DNA of 55,492 nt, from assembly GCF_002906155.1 (NCBI RefSeq), contig NZ_MUJK01000020.1:1-55492 (forward strand), read 5' to 3'. Below the pieces are notes generated by a model. It was given only the letters and a program-made list of their open reading frames with translations. It had not been told where the DNA came from and did no database searches. Position numbers and translations under genes: made by a program. Positions 16,923-25,265 of this stretch are shown here, one piece after another (within the stretch, counting starts at the first letter, position 1; each line of letters starts with the position of its first letter). This stretch comes from Pseudomonas laurylsulfativorans. Lineage in GTDB: Bacteria; Pseudomonadota; Gammaproteobacteria; Pseudomonadales; Pseudomonadaceae.

Positions 16923-19757
16923 TTGGACAAGATCCTGATTCGTGGGGCTCGAACCCACAACCTGAAGAACATCGACCTGACCCTGCCACGGGACAAGCTG
17001 ATCGTCATCACCGGCCTGTCCGGCTCCGGCAAGTCGTCCCTGGCTTTCGACACCCTGTACGCCGAAGGTCAGCGCCGCTACGTCGAATCGCTGTCGGCCT
17101 ACGCCAGGCAGTTCCTGTCGATGATGGAAAAGCCCGACGTCGACACCATCGAAGGCCTGTCGCCGGCAATCTCCATCGAACAGAAATCCACCTCGCACAA
17201 CCCCCGTTCGACGGTCGGCACCATTACCGAAATCTACGACTACCTGCGTCTGCTTTATGCACGCGTGGGTATTCCTCGTTGCCCGGATCACGACATCCCG
17301 CTGGAAGCACAGACCGTCAGCCAGATGGTCGACCTGGTCCTCGCCGAGCCGGAGGGCAGCAAGCTGATGCTGTTGGCCCCGGTCATCCGCGAGCGCAAAG
17401 GCGAACACCTGTCTGTCTTCGAAGAGCTGCGCGCACAAGGGTTCGTCCGTGCCCGAATCAACGGCAAGCTTTACGAGCTGGACGAAGCGCCCAAGCTCGA
17501 CAAGCAGAAAAAACACACTATTGATGTCGTGGTCGACCGCTTCAAGGTCCGCGCCGACTTGCAACAACGCTTGGCCGAATCCTTCGAGACCGCGCTGAAA
17601 CTGGCGGACGGCATCGCCCTGGTGGCACCGATGGACGACGAGCCCGGTGAAGAGATGATCTTCTCCGCACGCTTCGCCTGCCCGATCTGCGGTCACGCCA
17701 TCAGCGAGCTGGAGCCCAAGCTGTTCTCCTTCAACAACCCGGCCGGCGCCTGCCCGACCTGTGATGGTCTGGGGGTAAAGCAATTCTTCGACATCAAGCG
17801 TCTGGTCAACGGCGAACTGACCCTGGCCGAAGGGGCAATTCGCGGCTGGGACCGGCGCAATGTCTATTACTTCCAGATGCTCGGGTCGTTGGCGGCCCAC
17901 TATAAATTCAGCCTGGAAGTGCCGTTCAACGAACTGGCCGCTGATCAGCAGAAAAATATCCTGCACGGCAGCGGCTCGCAAAACGTCGACTTCAAATACC
18001 TGAACGACCGTGGCGACATCGTCAAACGCTCGCATCCGTTCGAAGGCATCGTGCCGAACCTGGAGCGCCGTTACCGCGAAACCGAATCGGCATCGGTGCG
18101 CGAAGAGCTGGCCAAGTTCCTCAGCACCCAGTCGTGCCCGGACTGCCGTGGCACCCGCCTGCGTCGCGAAGCGCGGCACGTTTGGGTCGGCGAGAAAACC
18201 CTGCCGGCGGTGACCAACCTGCCGATCGGCGATGCGTCCGAGTACTTTGGCGGGCTCAAGCTCACCGGCCGGCGTGGCGAAATTGCCGACAAGATCCTCA
18301 AGGAAATCCGCGAGCGCCTGCAGTTCCTGGTCAACGTCGGCCTCGACTATCTGTCGCTGGACCGCAGCGCGGACACCTTGTCCGGTGGCGAGGCCCAGCG
18401 TATTCGCCTGGCCAGCCAGATTGGCGCCGGCCTGGTGGGGGTCCTGTACATCCTCGACGAACCCTCCATCGGCCTGCATCAGCGCGATAACGACCGGCTG
18501 TTGGGCACCCTCAAGCACCTGCGCGATATCGGCAATACGGTAATCGTGGTAGAGCACGACGAAGATGCCATTCGCCTGGCTGACTACGTGGTGGACATCG
18601 GCCCGGGGGCTGGCGTGCACGGCGGTCATATCGTCGCCGAAGGCACACCGGCCGAGGTCATGGCGCATCCAGACTCGCTGACGGGCAAATACCTATCGGG
18701 CCGGGTGAAAATCGAGGTCCCGGCCAAGCGCACACCGCGCAACAAGAAACTGACGCTGTCCCTCAAGGGCGCGCGTGGCAACAACCTGCGCAATGTCGAC
18801 CTGGAGATTCCGATCGGCCTGCTGACCTGTGTGACCGGCGTATCCGGCTCAGGCAAGTCGACGCTGATCAACAACACGCTGTTCCCGTTGAGCGCCACCG
18901 CGCTGAATGGCGCCACGACGCTTGAAGCAGCTGCCCACGACAGCATCAAAGGCCTGGAGCACCTGGACAAGGTGGTGGACATCGACCAGAGCCCGATCGG
19001 CCGGACTCCGCGTTCCAACCCGGCGACCTACACCGGATTGTTCACACCAATCCGCGAGTTGTTCGCCGGCGTACCGGAGTCCCGCTCCCGTGGCTACGGA
19101 CCGGGACGTTTCTCCTTCAACGTCAAGGGCGGCCGCTGCGAAGCCTGCCAAGGCGACGGCCTGATCAAGGTGGAGATGCACTTCCTGCCGGACATCTACG
19201 TGCCGTGCGACGTGTGCAAGAGCAAGCGCTACAACCGCGAAACCCTGGAGATCAAGTACAAGGGCAAGAGCATCCACGAGACCCTCGAGATGACCATAGA
19301 GGAAGCGAGGGAGTTCTTTGACGCGGTGCCGGCCCTGGCGCGCAAGCTGCAAACCCTCATGGATGTAGGCCTGTCGTACATCAAGCTGGGGCAATCGGCG
19401 ACCACGCTGTCCGGGGGTGAAGCCCAGCGGGTGAAACTGTCCCGCGAACTGTCCAAGCGCGATACCGGTAAGACCCTGTACATCCTCGATGAACCGACCA
19501 CCGGCCTGCACTTCGCGGATATCCAGCAACTGCTGGACGTGCTGCATCGCCTGCGCGACCACGGCAACACCGTGGTGGTGATCGAGCACAACCTGGACGT
19601 GATCAAGACCGCTGACTGGCTGGTGGACCTCGGTCCGGAGGGTGGCTCCAAGGGCGGGCAGATCATTGCCGTCGGTACGCCGGAGGAGGTGTCCGAGATG
19701 AAGCAGTCTCACACCGGCTACTACCTAAAGCCTTTGCTGGAGCGCGATCGGGCCTAA
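16923..19757 (+). CDS. uvrA: Excinuclease ABC subunit A
   Basis: A 944-residue damage-recognition ATPase of nucleotide excision repair that dimerises and loads UvrB. I use the TTG at 16923 as start because translation there begins DKILIRGARTHNLKNIDL, the usual family N-terminus; an upstream in-frame ATG would add 24 unrelated residues. Walker A motifs are GLSGSGKSSL (31-40) and GVSGSGKSTL (about 639-648). Both ABC signatures (LSGGEAQRIRLA, LSGGEAQRVKLS) and zinc-binding CxxC pairs near residues 253-280 and 738-766 are present. A TATACT at 16883-16888 may be its -10. I see no canonical CTG-N10-CAG LexA box in the 191 bp upstream. Confidence 0.96.
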   Translation: MDKILIRGARTHNLKNIDLTLPRDKLIVITGLSGSGKSSLAFDTLYAEGQRRYVESLSAYARQFLSMMEKPDVDTIEGLSPAISIEQKSTSHNPRSTVGTITEIYDYLRLLYARVGIPRCPDHDIPLEAQTVSQMVDLVLAEPEGSKLMLLAPVIRERKGEHLSVFEELRAQGFVRARINGKLYELDEAPKLDKQKKHTIDVVVDRFKVRADLQQRLAESFETALKLADGIALVAPMDDEPGEEMIFSARFACPICGHAISELEPKLFSFNNPAGACPTCDGLGVKQFFDIKRLVNGELTLAEGAIRGWDRRNVYYFQMLGSLAAHYKFSLEVPFNELAADQQKNILHGSGSQNVDFKYLNDRGDIVKRSHPFEGIVPNLERRYRETESASVREELAKFLSTQSCPDCRGTRLRREARHVWVGEKTLPAVTNLPIGDASEYFGGLKLTGRRGEIADKILKEIRERLQFLVNVGLDYLSLDRSADTLSGGEAQRIRLASQIGAGLVGVLYILDEPSIGLHQRDNDRLLGTLKHLRDIGNTVIVVEHDEDAIRLADYVVDIGPGAGVHGGHIVAEGTPAEVMAHPDSLTGKYLSGRVKIEVPAKRTPRNKKLTLSLKGARGNNLRNVDLEIPIGLLTCVTGVSGSGKSTLINNTLFPLSATALNGATTLEAAAHDSIKGLEHLDKVVDIDQSPIGRTPRSNPATYTGLFTPIRELFAGVPESRSRGYGPGRFSFNVKGGRCEACQGDGLIKVEMHFLPDIYVPCDVCKSKRYNRETLEIKYKGKSIHETLEMTIEEAREFFDAVPALARKLQTLMDVGLSYIKLGQSATTLSGGEAQRVKLSRELSKRDTGKTLYILDEPTTGLHFADIQQLLDVLHRLRDHGNTVVVIEHNLDVIKTADWLVDLGPEGGSKGGQIIAVGTPEEVSEMKQSHTGYYLKPLLERDRA

Positions 19758-19767
19758 CCGAGCCAAT

Positions 19768-19808
19768 AAAAAAGCCCCTGTCACTTCATCAGTGACAGGG
19801 GCTTTTTT
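19768..19808. terminator. Bidirectional intrinsic terminator between uvrA and the ferritin gene
   Basis: An 11-bp GC-rich stem GCCCCTGTCAC / GTGACAGGGGC around TTCATCA, flanked by six A and six T residues, works in both directions for two convergent genes. Confidence 0.95.
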
Positions 19809-19820
19809 GTATCTGCTGAA

Positions 19821-20285
19821 TCAGGCGTGGGATTGCAGGTAGTTTTCAAGCCCGATCAACTTGATCAGACCCAACTGCTTTTCGAGCCAGTAGGTGTGAT
19901 CTTCTTCAGTGTCATGTAATTGAACCCGCAGCATTTCGCGGCTGACATAATCCTTGTGTTGCTCGCAGAGCTTGATGCCCTTGCACAGCGCGGCCCGCAC
20001 CTTGTACTCCAGGCGCAAATCCGCTTCGAGCATCTCGGTGACCGTGGTGCCGACATCGAGATCGTCCGGACGCATGCGCGGCGTGCCTTCGAGCATCAGA
20101 ATCCGGCGCATCAGAGCATCAGCGTGCCCGGCCTCTTCTTCCATCTCGTGGTTGATTCGTTCGTAGAGCTTGGTGAAACCCCAGTCCTCATACATCCGCG
20201 AATGGACGAAATATTGATCACGCGCAGCCAATTCGCCGGTCAGCAACGTGTTGAGGTAATCGATCACATCTGGGTGGCCTAGCAT
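19821..20285 (-). CDS. ftnA: Ferritin FtnA (often labelled bacterioferritin)
   Basis: A 154-residue ferritin-fold iron-storage subunit. Diiron-centre ligands are present: E18, E51, H54, E93, E127 and H130. Aligned by eye to E. coli Bfr, the haem-ligating Met52 position is Ala52 here, within HEMEEEAGH, so a haem-binding bacterioferritin is unlikely. P. aeruginosa PA4235, in the same place next to katA, was first named bfrA and later shown to be a haem-free ferritin, FtnA. The start at 20285 follows GGAGATGTAGGGCG. It lies downstream of katA on the same strand but behind a terminator, so it probably has its own promoter within 20286-20394. Confidence 0.85.
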   Translation of the reverse strand: MLGHPDVIDYLNTLLTGELAARDQYFVHSRMYEDWGFTKLYERINHEMEEEAGHADALMRRILMLEGTPRMRPDDLDVGTTVTEMLEADLRLEYKVRAALCKGIKLCEQHKDYVSREMLRVQLHDTEEDHTYWLEKQLGLIKLIGLENYLQSHA

Positions 20286-20394
20286 CGCCCTACATCTCCC
20301 TGCTTGAAAGTTGTAGTTTGAACCAACTCGGCCATATCGTCACCCTGAAGACGCAATAAAAGCGAAGATATTCTGAGAAAAGTAGCTTAAATAA

Positions 20395-20422
20395 CGCAAA
20401 AACCGCCCAAACAAGGGCGGTT
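20395..20422 (-). terminator. katA terminator
   Basis: Stem AACCGCCC/GGGCGGTT (20401-20408 with 20415-20422) around a 6-nt loop, followed on the minus strand by a run of T, 12 bp after the katA stop. Confidence 0.88.
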
Positions 20423-20433
20423 CTGCTTCTCAT

Positions 20434-21888
20434 TTAGACTTCGTTAAGCTGTACGTTGAGCAGCTTTGCGATTGCTTCTCCATACGCCGGGTCGGCCTTG
20501 AAGAAATGCTGCAACTGGCGATCAACCACGTCACTCGAGACACCCGCCATCGCGCCGGCGATGTTGCCAACCAGCAGTGATTTCTGCTCGTCAGACATCA
20601 AGCGGAACAATGCACCGGCGTGACTGTAGTAGTCGGTATCTTCGCGGTGATCATAACGATCGGCTGCACCGCTCAGGGCCAATGCTGGCTCTGCGTAACG
20701 AGGCGCCTGCTTCGGCGACTCGACGTAGCTGTTTGGCTCGTAGTTCGGCGCCGCACCGCCATTGCTGCCAAATGCCATCGAGCCGTCGCGCTGGTAAGTG
20801 TTGACCGAGCTGCGCGGAGCATTGACTGGCAGTTGTTGGTGATTGGTGCCGACACGGTAGCGGTGCGCATCCGCATAAGCGAATACCCGGCCTTGCAGCA
20901 TACGATCCGGCGAGAGACCAACGCCCGGCACCATATTGCTGGGACCGAACGCCGCCTGCTCGACTTCCGCAAAGTAATTCTGCGGATTGCGATTGAGCTC
21001 CAGTTCGCCCACTTCAATCAGTGGAAACTCTTTCTGCGACCAGGTTTTGGTCACATCAAACGGGTTCTCGTAATGCGCAGCCGCCTGCGCCTCGGTCATG
21101 ATCTGAATACACACTCGCCATTTTGGGAAATCACCCTGCTCGATCGCATTGAACAGGTCGCGCTGGGCGTAATCCGGATCGGTACCCGCCAGGCGCGCAG
21201 CCTCGGCAGGAGCAAGGTTCTTGATCCCTTGCTGGGTTTTGTAGTGCCACTTCACCCAGTGACGCTCACCTTGAGCGTTGATAAGGCTGTAAGTGTGGCT
21301 ACCAAAGCCGTGCATGTGACGGTAGCCGTCAGGAATGCCTCGGTCGGAGAACAGGATGGTGACCTGATGCAACGCCTCGGGCGAATGCGACCAGAAGTCC
21401 CACATCATCTGGGCACTCTTCAGGTTGCTTTGCGGCAAACGTTTCTGGGTGTGGATAAAGTCTGGAAACTTCAGTGGATCGCGAATGAAGAACACGGGAG
21501 TGTTGTTGCCGACGATGTCCCAGTTACCTTCCTCGGTGTAAAACTTCAGGGCAAATCCACGCGGATCGCGCTCGGTATCGGCCGAACCGCGCTCACCACC
21601 CACAGTGGAAAATCGCAGGAACGTTGGAGTTTGCTTGCCAACCGCTTCGAACAGCTTGGCACTGGTGTATTGGCTGATATCGCGTGTCACGGTGAACGTA
21701 CCGTAAGCACCCGAGCCTTTGGCGTGCACACGGCGCTCAGGGATGTTTTCACGGTTGAAGTGGGCAAGCTTCTCGATCAGGTGGAAGTCGTCGAGCAGCA
21801 GCGGGCCACGAGAGCCGGCGGAACGGGAATTCTGGTTATCGGCAACAGGAGCGCCACTGGCGGTAGTAAGCGTTGTGTTTTGGCTCAT
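20434..21888 (-). CDS. katA: Monofunctional haem catalase KatA
   Basis: A 484-residue small-subunit (clade 3) catalase that dismutates hydrogen peroxide. Catalytic His55 is in RRVHAKGSGAYG and Asn128 in DIVGNNTPVFF. The proximal haem region RVFAYADAHRYR carries the Tyr ligand. There is no signal peptide, so it is cytoplasmic. The length matches the housekeeping Pseudomonas KatA. The start follows GAGGAAGGAATTTCGC. A 237-bp upstream gap to rplQ contains an OxyR-like dyad. The linkage with an iron-storage ferritin makes sense, as both limit Fenton chemistry. Confidence 0.95.
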   Translation of the reverse strand: MSQNTTLTTASGAPVADNQNSRSAGSRGPLLLDDFHLIEKLAHFNRENIPERRVHAKGSGAYGTFTVTRDISQYTSAKLFEAVGKQTPTFLRFSTVGGERGSADTERDPRGFALKFYTEEGNWDIVGNNTPVFFIRDPLKFPDFIHTQKRLPQSNLKSAQMMWDFWSHSPEALHQVTILFSDRGIPDGYRHMHGFGSHTYSLINAQGERHWVKWHYKTQQGIKNLAPAEAARLAGTDPDYAQRDLFNAIEQGDFPKWRVCIQIMTEAQAAAHYENPFDVTKTWSQKEFPLIEVGELELNRNPQNYFAEVEQAAFGPSNMVPGVGLSPDRMLQGRVFAYADAHRYRVGTNHQQLPVNAPRSSVNTYQRDGSMAFGSNGGAAPNYEPNSYVESPKQAPRYAEPALALSGAADRYDHREDTDYYSHAGALFRLMSDEQKSLLVGNIAGAMAGVSSDVVDRQLQHFFKADPAYGEAIAKLLNVQLNEV

Positions 21889-21992
21889 GCGAAATTCCTT
21901 CCTCTGTCGGTCTTTAACTGCCGGCTAATCGGCTGAGAAGGAGTATTGATCATCAATATGACAGCTACAAATTCATTAACCTGCAGACATCG

Positions 21993-22007
21993 ATAGAGAA
22001 ATACTAA
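21993..22007 (-). promoter_or_regulatory. Candidate OxyR half-site upstream of katA
   Basis: ATAG-N7-CTAA lies 105-119 bp before the katA ATG, matching seven of the eight bases of the OxyR element ATAG-N7-CTAT. The second element expected 7 bp away is not convincing. The identification is tentative. Confidence 0.3.
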
Positions 22008-22078
22008 TGATCATCCCCATCCCATAATGACAACGGGAAGGATTCGAGGATTGTACGAACGGCGCGTTTCTTACAGGC

Positions 22079-22104
22079 ACAAAAAACCGGGCACTAGGCC
22101 CGGC
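22079..22104 (-). terminator. Terminator of the alpha operon after rplQ
   Basis: Stem ACCGGGC/GCCCGGC (22086-22092 with 22098-22104), loop of five, followed on the minus strand by six T residues, about 21 bp past the rplQ stop. Confidence 0.9.
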
Positions 22105-22125
22105 TCTTTGTTTCAGACTGACGTC

Positions 22126-22512
22126 TTACTCGGCGGATACAGCTTCGCCAGCAGTAGCACGATCAACCAACTCGACGTACGCCATAGGCGCGTTGTCGCC
22201 AGCGCGGAAACCGCACTTGAGGATGCGCAGGTAGCCACCCTCACGGGTAGCGTAACGCTTGCCCAGGTCGTTGAAGAGCTTACCAACGATAGCTTTCGAA
22301 CGAGTACGGTCGAAAGCCAGACGACGGTTAGCAACGCTATCTGTCTTGGCCAGAGTGATCAGCGGCTCGGCAACGCGGCGCAGTTCTTTGGCTTTTGGCA
22401 GAGTAGTTTTGATCAGCTCGTGCTCGAACAGCGACACCGCCATGTTTTGGAACATGGCCTTGCGGTGCGAGCTGGTGCGGCTCAGGTGACGACCACTTTT
22501 ACGATGACGCAT
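22126..22512 (-). CDS. rplQ: 50S ribosomal protein L17
   Basis: A 128-residue large-subunit protein that binds 23S rRNA near the lower face around the exit tunnel. The opening MRHRKSGRHLSRTSSHRK is the family signature. The C-terminus is extended by about ten residues ending AVSAE, as is usual in gammaproteobacteria. It is the last gene of the alpha operon, 42 bp after rpoA and directly before an intrinsic terminator. Confidence 0.98.
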   Translation of the reverse strand: MRHRKSGRHLSRTSSHRKAMFQNMAVSLFEHELIKTTLPKAKELRRVAEPLITLAKTDSVANRRLAFDRTRSKAIVGKLFNDLGKRYATREGGYLRILKCGFRAGDNAPMAYVELVDRATAGEAVSAE

Positions 22513-22554
22513 GGTTCATTCCTTACCAAACACTACGTTCGGTGATTACGACGA

Positions 22555-23556
22555 TCAGGCAGTCGCCTTGTCGTCCTTCTTAAGACTTGCAGGCGGCCAG
22601 TTGTCGAGGCGCATGCCGAGGGACAGACCGCGGGAGGCCAGAACGTCCTTGATTTCAGTCAAGGATTTCTTGCCCAGGTTCGGAGTCTTCAACAGTTCCA
22701 CTTCGGTACGCTGAATCAGGTCACCGATGTAGTAAATGTTTTCCGCCTTAAGGCAGTTAGCCGAACGTACAGTCAGTTCCAGATCGTCAACCGGGCGAAG
22801 CAGGATCGGATCGATCTCGTCTTCCTGCTCGACAACCACTGGCTCACTGTCACCTTTGAGGTCGACGAACGCAGCCAACTGCTGTTGCAGAATGGTTGCA
22901 GCGCGGCGAATAGCCTCTTCAGGATCCAGAGTACCGTTGGTTTCCAGATCAATAACCAGCTTGTCCAGGTTAGTACGCTGCTCGACACGGGCGTTTTCCA
23001 CCACGTATGCGATACGGCGAACCGGGCTGAACGAAGAATCAAGCTGCAAGCGACCGATGCTGCGGCTTTCGTCTTCATCGCTCTGACGCGAGTCTGCCGG
23101 TTCATAACCACGACCACGAGCTACCACGAGCTTCATGTTCAGGGCGCCGTTAGACGCCAGGTTAGCGATTACGTGATCGGGATTAACGATCTCGACATCA
23201 TGATCCAGCTGAATATCGGCAGCGGTAACCACCCCCGAACCCTTCTTCGACAAGGTCAGCGTAACTTCGTCACGACCGTGCAGCTTGATAGCCAGACCTT
23301 TAAGGTTCAACAGGATTTCAATTACGTCTTCCTGTACACCTTCGATGGCGCTGTACTCGTGGAGCACACCGTCAATCTCGGCCTCGACTACTGCACAGCC
23401 GGGCATTGAGGACAACAGGATGCGGCGCAGCGCGTTGCCCAGGGTATGGCCGAAACCACGCTCGAGAGGCTCGAGAGTGATTTTGGCGCGGGTTGGACTG
23501 ACAACCTGCACATCAATGTGGCGGGGTGTCAGGAACTCATTTACCGAAATCTGCAT
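22555..23556 (-). CDS. rpoA: RNA polymerase alpha subunit
   Basis: A 333-residue alpha subunit. Residues 1 to about 235 form the dimerising N-terminal domain that nucleates beta and beta-prime assembly (GFGHTLGNALRRILLSSMPG). A flexible acidic linker follows, then the C-terminal domain from about residue 250 that contacts UP elements and activators (RSANCLKAENIYYIGDLIQR). The length and both domains are normal. It lies between rpsD and rplQ, so polymerase and ribosome production share this message. With a substitution present in RpoB of this genome, rpoA deserves comparison for compensatory changes. Confidence 0.98.
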   Translation of the reverse strand: MQISVNEFLTPRHIDVQVVSPTRAKITLEPLERGFGHTLGNALRRILLSSMPGCAVVEAEIDGVLHEYSAIEGVQEDVIEILLNLKGLAIKLHGRDEVTLTLSKKGSGVVTAADIQLDHDVEIVNPDHVIANLASNGALNMKLVVARGRGYEPADSRQSDEDESRSIGRLQLDSSFSPVRRIAYVVENARVEQRTNLDKLVIDLETNGTLDPEEAIRRAATILQQQLAAFVDLKGDSEPVVVEQEDEIDPILLRPVDDLELTVRSANCLKAENIYYIGDLIQRTEVELLKTPNLGKKSLTEIKDVLASRGLSLGMRLDNWPPASLKKDDKATA

Positions 23557-23578
23557 GGATGCACCTATTTTCTAGCCC

Positions 23579-24199
23579 TTACTTGGAGTAGAGCTCGACA
23601 ATCAGGCTTTCGTTGATGTCGGCGGACAGATCACTGCGAGCTGGAACGTTCTTGAAAACGCCCGACTTCTTCTCAGTGTCTACTTCTACCCATTCTACGC
23701 GGCCACGTTGGGCACACAGATCGAGAGCTTGGACAATGCGAAGTTGATTTTTTGCTTTCTCGCGAACAGCAACCACGTCACCAGCACGAACCTGGTAAGA
23801 CGGAACGTTAACGGTCTGACCGTTTACGCTGATCGACTTGTGCGATACCAGCTGACGGGATTCGGCACGAGTCGAACCAAAGCCCATACGGTATACAACG
23901 TTGTCCAGACGGCATTCGAGCAGTTGCAGCAGGTTCTCACCGGTTGCACCTTTCTTGCCAGCAGCTTCTTTGTAGTAGCCGCTGAACTGACGCTCGAGAA
24001 CGCCGTAGATACGACGGACCTTCTGCTTTTCACGCAGTTGGGTGCCGTAGTCGGACTGGCGACCGCGGCGTTGGCCGTGGATACCAGGTGCTGCTTCAAT
24101 GTTGCACTTCGATTCGATCGCGCGCACGCCGCTCTTCAGGAAGAGATCGGTGCCTTCGCGACGAGCGAGTTTGCATTTTGGACCAATGTAACGAGCCAT
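23579..24199 (-). CDS. rpsD: 30S ribosomal protein S4
   Basis: A 206-residue primary 16S rRNA binder that starts assembly of the 5' domain and lines the mRNA entry channel. The S4 RNA-binding domain spans roughly residues 96-160 (RLDNVVYRMGFGSTRAESRQ). In E. coli S4 represses the alpha operon through a pseudoknot at the rpsM leader. Here the leader between the mapped promoter and rpsM is only about 50 nt, so that mechanism may not be conserved in the same form. The gene lies 18 bp after rpsK. Confidence 0.98.
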   Translation of the reverse strand: MARYIGPKCKLARREGTDLFLKSGVRAIESKCNIEAAPGIHGQRRGRQSDYGTQLREKQKVRRIYGVLERQFSGYYKEAAGKKGATGENLLQLLECRLDNVVYRMGFGSTRAESRQLVSHKSISVNGQTVNVPSYQVRAGDVVAVREKAKNQLRIVQALDLCAQRGRVEWVEVDTEKKSGVFKNVPARSDLSADINESLIVELYSK

Positions 24200-24217
24200 T
24201 CTTTACAATCTCCTGGA

Positions 24218-24607
24218 TTACACGCGGCGCTTCTTCGGCGGACGGCACCCGTTGTGCGGGATTGGCGTCACGTCGGTGATGCTGGCGATCTTGTAGCCAC
24301 AGCCGTTCAAAGCGCGGACTGCGGATTCACGACCTGGACCTGGACCTTTGACGTTGACGTCGAGGTTTTTCAGGCCGTATTCCAGCGCAGCTTGACCAGC
24401 ACGTTCAGCAGCTACTTGAGCAGCAAACGGGGTGGACTTGCGGGAACCGCGGAAACCCGAACCACCGGAGGTAGCCCAGGAAAGAGCGTTACCTTGACGG
24501 TCGGTAATGGTCACGATGGTGTTGTTAAAAGATGCATGGATGTGGGCGATGCCATCAACCACTGTCTTTTTAACTTTTTTACGAGGACGAGCAGCAGGTT
24601 TTGCCAT
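24218..24607 (-). CDS. rpsK: 30S ribosomal protein S11
   Basis: A 129-residue platform protein that contacts mRNA just upstream of the E-site codon and pairs with S7. The N-terminal basic tail (KPAARPRKKVKK) and the highly conserved C-terminal IPHNGCRPPKKRRV are complete. It follows rpsM by 30 bp in the alpha operon. Confidence 0.98.
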   Translation of the reverse strand: MAKPAARPRKKVKKTVVDGIAHIHASFNNTIVTITDRQGNALSWATSGGSGFRGSRKSTPFAAQVAAERAGQAALEYGLKNLDVNVKGPGPGRESAVRALNGCGYKIASITDVTPIPHNGCRPPKKRRV

Positions 24608-24637
24608 GATTAAATTCCTGTCGATTCGCTGGGGCGA

Positions 24638-24994
24638 TTACTTGCGGATCGGCTTACGCGGACCTTTACGGGTACGCGCGTTGGTCTTGGTACGCTGACC
24701 GCGTACTGGAAGACCGCGACGATGACGCAGACCGCGATAGCAACCGAGGTCCATCAAGCGCTTGATTTTCATGTTGATTTCGCGACGCAGGTCACCTTCA
24801 GTGGTGAACTTCGCCACTTCGCCACGCAGCTGTTCAATTTGCTCGTCGCTCAGATCTTTGATCTTTGCTGCTGGGTTTACCCCAGTCTCTGCACAAATTT
24901 TCTGTGCAGTAGTGCGACCAACACCATAGATGTAGGTCAGCGAGATAACAGTATGCTTGTTATCTGGAATGTTAACGCCTGCAATACGGGCCAT
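24638..24994 (-). CDS. rpsM: 30S ribosomal protein S13
   Basis: A 118-residue head protein that forms the B1 bridges with L5 and 23S rRNA and reaches the P-site tRNA through its basic C-terminal tail (RTKTNARTRKGPRKPIRK). It is the first gene of the alpha operon, about 60 bp downstream of a strong -10 element. The leader is short, with a GC hairpin CGCCC/GGGCG. Confidence 0.98.
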   Translation of the reverse strand: MARIAGVNIPDNKHTVISLTYIYGVGRTTAQKICAETGVNPAAKIKDLSDEQIEQLRGEVAKFTTEGDLRREINMKIKRLMDLGCYRGLRHRRGLPVRGQRTKTNARTRKGPRKPIRK

Positions 24995-25053
24995 TCAGTG
25001 GGACTCCAATTGACAGCTACCTACGCCCCGGAAGCCAAGAAATAGGGCGCGAG

Positions 25054-25082
25054 ATAATATCGCTGTAATAACAAATAATCAA
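25054..25082 (-). promoter_or_regulatory. Alpha-operon promoter (sigma70 type)
   Basis: TTGATT (25077-25082), 17-bp spacer, TATTAT (25054-25059), with an AT-rich spacer. The -35 box directly follows the hairpin at 25083-25106, so the preceding terminator's T-rich tail and the promoter overlap. Confidence 0.8.
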
Positions 25083-25106
25083 CCCGGCAGCGCACTAGCT
25101 GCCGGG
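25083..25106 (-). terminator. Hairpin ending the spc cluster after rpmJ
   Basis: Stem CCCGGCAGC/GCTGCCGGG around a six-base loop, 18 bp past the rpmJ stop. The downstream tail on the minus strand is T-rich but interrupted (TTGATTATTTGTT), so termination may be partial and let spc transcripts read into rpsM. Confidence 0.65.
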
Positions 25107-25124
25107 CTTGAAGCACAATCACAC

Positions 25125-25241
25125 TCAGCCTTGGCGCTGTTTGTGACGCGGTTCCGCGCTGCAAATTACTCGAACAACACCTTCGCGGCGAATAATCTTG
25201 CAGTTACGGCACAGCTTTTTCACCGATGCACGAACTTTCAT
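25125..25241 (-). CDS. rpmJ: 50S ribosomal protein L36
   Basis: A 38-residue protein that stabilises 23S rRNA near the base of the L7/L12 region. It is the zinc-binding (C+) form: Cys11, Cys14, Cys27 and His33 are all present, in [12 protein letters not shown] and [11 protein letters not shown]. The start follows CGAGGAGTTGGTG. It sits 24 bp after secY and is the last spc gene, as in E. coli. Genomes with a second, zinc-free L36 paralogue use it in zinc shortage; none is seen here. Confidence 0.96.
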
Positions 25242-25265
25242 CACCAACTCCTCGAACCTTATGGG

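Noticed and set aside
16890..18668. A 592-codon minus-strand frame inside uvrA
   Set aside because: Opposite to the conserved ABC domains of UvrA; no start signal and no domain.
25131..25260. No gene between secY and rpsM
   Set aside because: The 38-residue L36 gene is there (25125-25241 minus) and is called; it is simply short.
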